64,000 nt of DNA from Ectobius pallidus (lineage: Eukaryota > Arthropoda > Insecta > Blattodea > Ectobiidae): assembly GCA_964059195.1 (NCBI GenBank), contig CAXKWD010000009.1:88447432-88511431 (forward strand). Direction: 5' to 3'. The position numbers and the translations under genes are program-made. Under the pieces are notes generated by a model. That model made no database searches, was not told the DNA's origin, and worked only from the letters and a program-made list of their open reading frames with translations. Each line of letters begins with the position of its first letter. Position 1 is the first letter of the stretch. Below, piece by piece: positions 59,701 through 64,000 of the stretch.

Positions 59701-60783
59701 CTCCAGCTCAGTAAGATAGTAAATAGTAATTCCAAATTCCAGTAAATAGTGATTCCAAATTTGGATTCGGATTATCTGGGTCTTCGGGCTAGCACGGTGC
59801 TGCTGTATATATATAATTTTCAACCTGTTGCGAGTGGAATGCAGATATAACCAAGTGCAAGATTTTGATTTCCTGCTTTGAATTTTGAATTTCTCACACT
59901 TTGTCTCACCATAATTGTGACTTCTCTGGAAGCCAATTAACATCCTCTATGCACAATATGATGAACTAAAATGTGGGATTTACAACAGTTGATTGTGTAG
60001 GGAGAGTTTGTGAAGCAGGAGATAAAAGTTAGTAATTATGGAGTGTTATAATTTTATAACATTCAGTGGCATAATTTTATCCTTTTAATTAATATAATCT
60101 GCCATTAAAAGTACTTCTTTTATGTTTGATTGTGTAAAAAGTATTTTATTGTTCTAACGATTTTGATAAAAAAATTAATTTCAAAACTTCTAACTGGATG
60201 AGTAGTTTTTACATTTAATTTTCTATAAAAATTACTTAAGGGTAGTTTAGATGTGTTCATTTTTTTTATTTTTCTTCCTTATCTCAACTAGAGTAGAAAA
60301 TACATGAGGATCTTTAACAGAAAAATATATATTTTTATCCAGGATATTTCTTTTTGAAATAAAGTTTGAAATGAAAGAAATATGACTCTTAGTGCACTGT
60401 ATTATAATACTTGAAAATATAAATATCACCATTCTTTCTTGTATGAACTCATAGTAAAAAGAATGGTACAAGTAATGTTTGAAATATAAATATACCCAGG
60501 GCATATGAGAGTAACACTTATATGTGAAAAAGTATGTGCAGTATATTTTTCACATGAATTTGCATATTTTGCATCAGATTTTTCACTATTATATTGGTCA
60601 CTATTAATATCAGTGGCCATAATGAAATCAGTTATGTTTGATTTGAAATTTGTACTTGTAATATCTCTTATTTTTACAGCATGTCCAGATGAAATTTTTA
60701 ATAAGCTGTGTCGTTCTAATGCTGCCAAGTTCATTAAAACTCTGAAGGAAATAAACATGGCATTTTTAGCATATGAACAACAG
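34883..60783 (+). CDS. Rop: Syntaxin-binding Sec1/Munc18 protein, N-terminal 143 residues (partial)
   Basis: Rop/STXBP1 (Munc18-1, unc-18) binds syntaxin and templates SNARE assembly in neurotransmitter release. The coding sequence is join(34883-34910, 47940-48080, 58015-58170, 60680-60783), 429 bases and 143 codons. Phases match at each junction (1, 1, 1, then 0). The product starts [17 protein letters not shown] and continues with [63 protein letters not shown] and [15 protein letters not shown]. The start matches the insect type (MALK.LVGQKIMNE) rather than vertebrate MAPIGLK. This covers domain 1, which grips the syntaxin N-terminus. The family has about 590-600 residues, so about 75% of the protein lies beyond 64000; the next exon should begin with V-SLD. 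Introns are 13.0, 9.9 and 2.5 kb. No stop interrupts the frame. Confidence 0.95.
34911..36561. other. Start of Rop intron 1
   Basis: No element boundary is clear. A GC-richer patch at 35945-36060 holds cgggttgtct...ggcaacccgcc inverted words and a tgacgtca core (CRE-like) near 36026, which could be regulatory; this is inference. The patch ends near ttgccatggtgat. Confidence 0.35.
36562..38206. mobile_element. hAT-type element, 1645 bp (CAGTGGCGTAG ends)
   Basis: The ends CAGTGGCGTAGCAAG and (complement) CAGTGGCGTAGGAAG are flanked by a perfect 8-bp duplication, gttttatt, at 36554-36561 and 38207-38214. C-rich blocks near both ends (ccccccccccccccc at about 36610; acaccccccacacc at about 38166-38190) and a cccggtgcgg word are shared with 26352-26864. 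An ATT microsatellite lies at about 37013-37043. No transposase motif was found. Confidence 0.88.
38215..39343. other. Rop intron 1, nothing clear
   Basis: AT-rich, with a gattttattttattcagtc segment near 38560 that could be a worn repeat end. Two frames near 38949-39295 share a direct repeat, ctgtgaatcagaattcctca versus ctgtgaatcagaattactca (about 39140 and 39170). Confidence 0.35.
39344..40248 (+). mobile_element. Non-autonomous Helitron
   Basis: The 5' end is TCTCTCTATATATAAAAGG after A. The 3' end is a GC hairpin, cccgggcgacgccggg, followed by ccttttaagCTAG and then T. This TC...hairpin...CTAG layout between A and T is the Helitron signature; there are no inverted ends or duplication. 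Inside, a 103-bp tandem pair repeats cacgaaaataatgcagtcac at about 39679 and 39782. No Rep/helicase is encoded. Confidence 0.85.
40249..41636. other. Rop intron 1, nothing clear
   Basis: AT-rich, with a poly-G run at about 41432-41447 and no boundary or coding signal that I trust. Confidence 0.4.
41637..41780. repeat. ATT/ATC microsatellite
   Basis: About 140 bp of (ATT)n with a few ATC and GTT interruptions. It translates as a run of Ile/Asn/Tyr in some frames and is not a gene. Confidence 0.95.
42011..43716. repeat. Foldback element split by a later insertion
   Basis: The left arm is 42011-42204; the complementary arm is 42248-42318 plus 43593-43716. Shared words: caccacccattctaatatat, gctgttcttatatagg and ccaactcacccgg. 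Without the insertion at 42319-43592 it would be a palindrome of about 430 bp. The outer limits are uncertain. Confidence 0.8.
42319..43592. mobile_element. DNA transposon, GGGTGATTC ends, 4-bp duplication, GTCATCCACATG array
   Basis: The inverted ends GGGTGATTCTTCAAATACGG and (complement) GGGTGATTCTTCAAATACGA are flanked by ATAT at 42315-42318 and 43593-43596. The empty site can be read from the partner arm (cctatataagaac). It is 1274 bp. It holds at least six copies of GTCATCCACATG: 42499, 42697, 43043, 43067, 43381 (one mismatch) and 43402. Two worn inverted copies lie at 43092-43103 and 43112-43123. No transposase is recognisable. Layout and end type match 8603-10103. Confidence 0.82.
44083..44175 (+). 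repeat. tRNA-like SINE head fragment
   Basis: gttgccaagatggtaacg resembles an A box region and gaaggttccaggcgagcc a B box. Spacing is similar to tRNA-derived SINEs. The body afterwards is short. Confidence 0.45.
44271..44566 (-). repeat. tRNA-derived SINE, family A, near full length
   Basis: On the minus strand the head is gtagtggttgaggcactgct and gtgggttcgatccccgatg (a good B box); the body follows in the same order as at 10593. The + strand shows gaggctcccagatttttag, acccccaggattgctcctgg and actcatttctgtta. Confidence 0.85.
45105..45315. repeat. GC-rich interspersed repeat candidate
   Basis: A compact GC-rich block (tgccgtcggtgagttgatag to ccagtattgaggtttcaagg) stands out from its AT-rich surroundings, like a SINE copy. 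I cannot assign it or its strand. Confidence 0.35.
45316..46617. other. Rop intron 1, nothing clear
   Basis: 45690-45890 repeats atgtaaatggcaggaa twice (about 45783 and 45855), next to ggggttttactgta. It may be part of a pogo-like element with one visible end. The rest is unremarkable. Confidence 0.35.
46618..46750. repeat. Polypyrimidine (CT) tract
   Basis: About 130 bp of almost pure C/T on the + strand (ctcctcccctctcctcttct onward). On the minus strand it gives an artefactual frame rich in Arg, Glu and Lys at 46347-46847. Confidence 0.9.
47128..47753. mobile_element. Rearranged mariner-type element with two inverted 3' ends
   Basis: The ends share a long inverted repeat (gttccatattgatttacact, then aagaacctctat), flanked by TA (47126-47127, 47754-47755). 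The minus strand at the left end reads [20 protein letters not shown] and a stop, a transposase C-terminus. The + strand at the right end reads [11 protein letters not shown] before a stop. The homology therefore runs past the ends into coding sequence, and the middle keeps only scraps ([14 protein letters not shown]). Confidence 0.75.
47940..48080 (+). CDS. Rop: Rop exon 2
   Basis: The acceptor ttgtgtacag precedes 47940 and the donor GTGAGT starts at 48081; 141 bases. It encodes [19 protein letters not shown], then [12 protein letters not shown] and [13 protein letters not shown]. The SGQGV insert lengthens the loop before W compared with human (KKKGEW). Confidence 0.95.
48958..50318 (-). 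mobile_element. Near-intact mariner-type transposon in Rop intron 2
   Basis: The element is 1361 bp with 26-bp inverted ends that start CAGGGCGATCCATATAAAAC on both sides, flanked by TA (48956-48957 and 50319-50320). It encodes one minus-strand transposase (49121-50170). The matching ends and open frame point to recent arrival. It lies antisense to Rop. Confidence 0.92.
49121..50170 (-). CDS. mariner-type transposase, almost intact
   Basis: The frame is 349 codons; the second Met (residue 25, MQFSIQQ, position 50098) is the more likely start by family convention. Order: helix-turn-helix DNA-binding region at about 40-140 (with [27 protein letters not shown]), then the DDD catalytic core with Asp178 ([10 protein letters not shown]), Asp264 ([12 protein letters not shown]) and Asp303 ([18 protein letters not shown]). 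Asp264 to Asp303 leaves 38 residues between, longer than the 34 of classical mariners; it resembles the broader IS630-Tc1-mariner groups. The end RKTSQNMV stops at an in-frame TGA. Beyond it the frame continues [17 protein letters not shown] before a second stop, so about 18 residues appear lost. Whether the shortened protein works is unknown. Confidence 0.9.
   Translation of the reverse strand: MLPYDYCCLLVISFQSLVLQSETKMQFSIQQSVFLVKTYWCTKSLIETQRAFRRQFNVRNIPTRATILSMVRKLETTGSLLSETGKKRSVMSQECVNDVRERFVNSPKKSLRRLSQETGYSYGTCQRAAKKAGLRAYRVHVVHQLKEPDAEKRMRYCQWFQALLIATPDILSITWFTDEAWFHLSGYINTQNSRYWAAENPNIIHEAPLHPEKVGVWCAVSATRIVGPIFYDTKVNTAVYGRIFNTFVEQLDDIELTEGYFQQDGATCHTSGDSMKLIASFFGDRLVSNNLWPPRSPDLTSPDFFLWGYLKDRVYKNRPRSLAELREAIRNEISNINEDTLRKTSQNMV
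50321..51288. other. Rop intron 2, nothing clear
   Basis: No element ends or coding signal are visible. A tgtacagggtgttagggatt word at about 50931 could be a solitary transposon end. Confidence 0.35.
51289..52702. mobile_element. hAT-type element, 1414 bp (CAGTGGCGG ends)
   Basis: The ends CAGTGGCGGATCGTGG and (complement) CAGTGGCAGCCTCTGATC are less similar to each other than in the other copies. The 8-bp duplication gtttcagt is perfect (51281-51288 and 52703-52710). It contains a nested SINE (51345-51545) and a GC-rich block around 52250-52500. No transposase is recognisable. Confidence 0.78.
51345..51545 (-). repeat. tRNA-derived SINE, family C, nested in the hAT-type element
   Basis: On the minus strand the head reads atgactgagtggttagattg and gggacccgggatcgaatctt (A- and B-box-like). 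The body reads ggatccatgtggaatttgtg and so on. The + strand shows the complement. Confidence 0.65.
53318..53880. mobile_element. DNA element with ATTTCTGCAGATAAGA ends
   Basis: The inverted ends ctatttctgcagataagacg and (complement) tatatttctgcagataagat are near-identical. Subterminal ggtcgtcttataggaaagat and gggtcgtcttacaggacaga are direct repeats. A family A SINE copy (53670-53845) lies inside. The duplication is probably TA. Confidence 0.6.
53670..53845 (-). repeat. SINE family A, partial, nested
   Basis: The + strand shows gaggttgaggctcccagact, cagccttacgcactagccac, acccccaggatagctcctgg and actcatttctgttagaggct, complementary to 10640-10850. Confidence 0.8.
54403..54705. mobile_element. 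Truncated second copy of the 20067-20516 hAT-type element
   Basis: 54403-54696 matches 20067-20350 closely, including tttctatgacgtgtcatatt, ggtttccgactaatttaaac and gagaatttacagatatt. The homology then stops, so the right end is missing. Confidence 0.8.
55305..55435 (-). repeat. SINE family A, worn copy
   Basis: Words agaggctgag, agggccataatcctactaga, aatccccatgacgtcattgg and ttttaatccacagccttcca correspond, inverted, to the head and mid-body of the copy at 10593. Confidence 0.7.
55436..56834. other. Rop intron 2, nothing clear
   Basis: No inverted ends, tandem repeats or coding signal that I can support. Confidence 0.4.
56835..57611. mobile_element. pogo/Tigger-like element in Rop intron 2
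   Basis: The ends CAGTAGAACCCCAATAATTC and (complement) CAGTAGAGCCTCGGTAATTC are flanked by TA (56833-56834, 57612-57613). It ends about 400 bp before Rop exon 3. No transposase is visible. Confidence 0.8.
58015..58170 (+). CDS. Rop: Rop exon 3
   Basis: The acceptor attcctcatag precedes 58015 and the donor GTATGT starts at 58171; 156 bases. It encodes [37 protein letters not shown] and RAAHVYFTE. This is the highly conserved strand-helix part of domain 1 that contacts the syntaxin N-terminal region. Confidence 0.95.
58583..59264 (+). mobile_element. Internally deleted mariner-type element in Rop intron 3
   Basis: The inverted ends share aagtatccgcac, and TA flanks them (58581-58582, 59265-59266). 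The + strand keeps scraps of transposase: [28 protein letters not shown] and [19 protein letters not shown]. It is frame-broken. Confidence 0.8.
59302..59805 (+). mobile_element. pogo/Tigger-like element in Rop intron 3
   Basis: The ends CAGCAGAACCCAGCTAGTC and (complement) CAGCAGCACCGTGCTAGCC; TA on the right, CA on the left. A + strand frame (59400-59700) with [17 protein letters not shown] and [10 protein letters not shown] is a possible remnant of a pogo-type protein. Confidence 0.6.
59806..60679. other. Rop intron 3, right part
   Basis: AT-rich; no repeat boundary seen. It ends in the polypyrimidine tract and acceptor of exon 4. Confidence 0.5.
60680..60783 (+). CDS. Rop: Rop exon 4
   Basis: The acceptor atttttacag precedes 60680 and the donor GTAAAC starts at 60784; 104 bases, ending in phase 0. 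It encodes [20 protein letters not shown] then [15 protein letters not shown] (human [20 protein letters not shown], Y-E-S-Q). Confidence 0.95.
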
Positions 60784-61159
60784 GTAAACTGTGTTTTCCT
60801 TTTTCCAGCTCAGTATGTACTTCCAGCAATGCAACTTCTGAACTAACATATTGTGATGTGTTTCTCTTAATATTGTAGTTGTGAACATGAACTGCCTGAT
60901 CCTTTCTTCTTTTTAAAACCATAAGTGTACACAATTTTCTTATTAAAAAAAAACCTAGAAATCTGTGTATCGAGATATTATTAAGAGTATACGACTAACA
61001 GTTTTTTTTACTTAATTTACTTAATCTATGCCTTTTTTTGTCATTATAAAGATAATGCTTTGGTATACATGTTTGTAGATTAACTTAAGCATATCAAGAA
61101 CAATCTTAGTGACTCTAAAATTGTGACAACAAGTGCAGAAATAAAAACTATTTAATAAC

Positions 61160-61257
61160 TAGGGCCCGGATTTTTAGGTTTTAAATTATTTTATTTCTTG
61201 CTAGCTAACTGTGATATTTAACATAATTATCCATTTAATTGTCATGGTATTCACCTA
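61160..61257 (+). mobile_element. Left end of a hAT-type element (TAGGGCCCGG)
   Basis: TAGGGCCCGGATTTTTAGG and the next 80 bp match, in inverted orientation, the end at 34370-34505. The terminal 14 bp also match the element at 171. The matching right end was not found; the large foldback begins 98 bp in, and the right flank (63445-63520, cctaaaaatggctaaataag) could be the remainder. Confidence 0.55.
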
Positions 61258-63441
61258 TAGTAGGGTACCTTATGTCATCCCGTGGGCTCCTTCGTGAAGA
61301 AAGCAACACACCTATATTTTCAGTTTCTATGAAGTCTAAGGATACCCGAACCACTTGATGCTACTCTGGGGGTCGCGTCTGAGTCGCGTGATGACGTCAT
61401 CAAAATGGCGGACGTCGCGTTTCACAGAAATGGCCATAACGTGAAACCTATTTGAGATAGAGACTTGAAAAAAACGGTTTTGAAATCACAATAAAATGCT
61501 CTACATTATTGTTTCTTACACGTATGGAGCTAAGACGGCATATTCTACCGAAAAATTACACTTTTTGTTGGAAAATTGAAAAAAATGGTCCTGTAGAATG
61601 TGTTCTCTTGAAATTTCAATAGAAGATGATGCCGTGCCATAAATTACACGCAAACAAATTTTTTGAAGAGTTTAATAATGATACTATTCCCGTTTACCAG
61701 AAGTTTTAAATGTCACTCTTTTTAGGGTAGCGTATTTGGGAGAAACTACATACATGTGATAGTGTGATATTTCAGTTCTATCAAATTAATAGAAGGAGTT
61801 GTTTCTAGAAATAGAAATTTTAACTGTGAGTTAGGCACAAGAAAGGCTTCTTTTATGCAATTTTTCAGATTTTTTGAAGGGTATCCATCAGAGATATTTA
61901 AGCCCAAAAATACTCAAAATCTGAAAAACGATCATATTTAAGGCCAGTTTTGAAATAAGGGATGTATTTTTGGAAGCTGATTTTTTCCTCACAGACAAAT
62001 CACAAAAAAAAATTGAATGTTTACAATCACTTCCTTCTCACATAAAATTTGACCCAAAAAGTGATTTTTTTTTTTTAAATTTACCCCAATTTCAAAATCA
62101 TATTTTCATATGAAAAATTTTGTGTTGACGAAATTACTAAAATATTTCTAAAAGCAAGCTTCAATAGTTATAAAATGACTCATAATTCAAATTTCTATCT
62201 CTTATGGTTGTTGAGTTATATGTAGTTTCTTCCAAATACGGTACCCTAAAAGGTGTGCTATTTCAGTTCTATCAAATTAATAGAAGGAGTTGTTTCTAGA
62301 AATAGAAATTTTAACTATAAGTTAGGCTCATGAAAGGCTTCTTTTATACAATTTTTCAGATTTTTTGAAGGGTACCCTTCAGAGATATTTAAGCCCAAAA
62401 ATAGTCAAAATCTGAAAAACGATAATATTTGAGGCCAGTTTAGAAATAAGGGATGTATTTTTGGAAGCTGATTTTTTCCTCACAGACAAATCACATGCAG
62501 GTTTGAACACAAAAAAGATTTGAATGTTTACAATCACTTCCTTCTCCCATAAAATTTGACCCAAAATGTGATTTTTTTGGAAAATTTAACCCCAATTTCA
62601 AACTCATATTTTCATATGAAAAATTTTTTGTTTAAGTAAACAATAAAATATTTATAAAAGTACGCTTCAACAGTTACAAAATGGTTCATAATTCAAATTT
62701 CTAACTCTTATGGTTGTTGAGTTATGAAAATATATTTTGTAATCAGCTACATTCGCAAAAAATGTGTTACACCAGGATTGAAAAATGGACACCCCTGGGA
62801 AACCAAGAACAATATAATTTTTTGAAAACTTTTTTTGACATCTTGAAACACGTATGAACTCATATACAAAAAATTATTTTTTTCTAAAATGGTCATGCAA
62901 CCATTTTTTAAAAATTTGGATGATTTCATATGGAATGACCCTTTTACAAAAACTATCACAGAATTAAAACTATTGACATTGGAAACTTCTGGTAAACGTA
63001 AGTAGAATCCTTATCAAACTCTTCAAAAAATTTATTTGCATGTAATTTATGGCACGGCATCATCTTCTATTGAAATTTCAAGAGAACACATTCTACAGGA
63101 ACATTTTTTTCAATTTTCCAACAAAAAGTGTAATTTTTCGGTAGAATATGCCGTCTTAGCTCCATACGTGTAAGAAACATTAATGTAGAGCATTTTATTG
63201 TGATTTCAAAACCGTTTTTTGCAAGTCTCTATCTCAAATAGGTTTCACGTTATGGCCATTTCTGTGAAACGCGACGTCCGCCATTTTGATGACGTCATCA
63301 CGCGACTCAGACGCGACCCCCAGAGTAGCATCAAGTGGTTCGGGTATCCTTAGACTTCATAGAAACTGAAAATATAGGTGTGTTGCTTTCTTCACGAAGG
63401 AGCCCACGGGATGTGATTTTCTTACATAAGGTACCCTACTA
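61258..63441. repeat. 2.2-kb foldback with 450-bp arms and internal tandem duplication
   Basis: The arms 61261-61715 and about 62980-63438 are near-identical inverted copies. They begin TAGTAGGGTACCTTATGT, with cgtgggctccttcgtgaaga and gatgacgtcatcaaaatggc further in. The centre contains a 491-bp tandem duplication (copies from about 61762 and 62253). A smaller inverted pair, gggtagcgtatttgggagaa at 61725 and its counterpart at 62222-62246, sits inside. The segment near 62750-62945 ends in gaatgaccc, like the ends of the 8603 element. No protein. A CTA triplet flanks both ends. Confidence 0.82.
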
Positions 63442-64000
63442 CTAGTCCATTCTAATAAAACCTAAAAATGGCTAAATAAGACGTTAAAAACTAAAACTGG
63501 CTAAAACTTTTTAATTAAAGTGAAATAAAATACTTAAATTTAAACTTACTTTTTAAATATCTTCCTACAGTTTGCATCTTGATCAATGTTATCAGTACGT
63601 TGCAAGAGAAAATATAGGATTACATTTTGTAATTTTGTAACCCCATTGTCCCGGTAAAGGAAATCGTTACTGATCCAAAATCCCCAGTTTCTTTAAAAGC
63701 AAATTAAAGACATTTTTAAGAAGCTTACACTTGCAGTTTATTCACAGTGTTTGCTCCAAAACAAGATGCCGAAAGTAAATTATTTTAAAAGTTGGTTGAT
63801 TAATTGAAAAATGTTCTTCTTGATTTTATGTGATGGAGTTCGTAATGACAGGGGTAATTCTAAAATAAGTTTTGTTTTCTATAAACTATGGACAATTAAG
63901 ATTTTCGTATAGCTTTTGTTTCAGAGCCATGGAAATTGTAAGTAAAAATAAAATTACTTATTATATTTGTTTCAATGTGTTTATTGTACTTATTAAAGTG
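63442..64000. other. Rop intron 4, right edge
   Basis: AT-rich, with no next Rop exon (expected to start V-SLD) before the edge. Nothing else recognised. Confidence 0.5.

Noticed and set aside
60505..60846. Open frame containing Rop exon 4 taken as a separate 113-residue protein
   Set aside because: Only the middle (60680-60783) is coding; both flanks are intron with good splice sites.

Overview
The window is animal nuclear DNA, almost certainly from an insect. It is AT-rich, has multi-kilobase introns, and carries two split genes whose best match by eye is to insect proteins. Most of the remaining sequence is old or nested transposable elements. The large introns, the repeat diversity and a short (CCTAA)3 run near 6570 suggest a big-genome, possibly hemimetabolous, insect such as a cockroach or termite; that is an inference.

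Two protein-coding genes can be reconstructed, both on the + strand. (1) OGG1, 8-oxoguanine DNA glycosylase, looks complete: five exons at 6405-6478, 11302-11793, 17825-18107, 20557-20751 and 22926-23030. Splice phases agree throughout and give 382 residues, followed by an AATAAA signal at 23091. (2) The N-terminal part of Rop/STXBP1 (Munc18-1, a Sec1/Munc18 protein) has four exons at 34883-34910, 47940-48080, 58015-58170 and 60680-60783. These give 143 residues and the gene runs off the right edge. The two genes are about 11.9 kb apart, point the same way and have unrelated jobs (base-excision repair; synaptic vesicle fusion).

The rest is a layered transposon record. At least eight hAT-type elements have 8-bp target duplications, six of them perfect. 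There is also a piggyBac-type element with TTAA ends, a 1361-bp mariner-type element with an almost intact transposase (48958-50318), four decayed or internally deleted Tc1/mariner relatives or fragments, four pogo/Tigger-type elements, and one short Helitron. Two elements with GGGT-starting termini and 4-bp duplications carry internal motif arrays. Several foldback palindromes, tRNA-derived SINEs, non-LTR fragments and one Gypsy-type pol scrap complete the set. Nesting is frequent: hAT in LINE, piggyBac in LINE, SINE in hAT, and a 4-bp-duplication element in a foldback.

I found no operon-like or new enzymatic system. The most unusual signals are the strong excess of the palindromic octamers TAGGCCTA and TACCGGTA, the two element families with family-specific internal motif arrays, the large near-perfect palindromes at 24070-25250 and 61258-63441, and an inverted duplication of the sequence just upstream of Rop exon 1.
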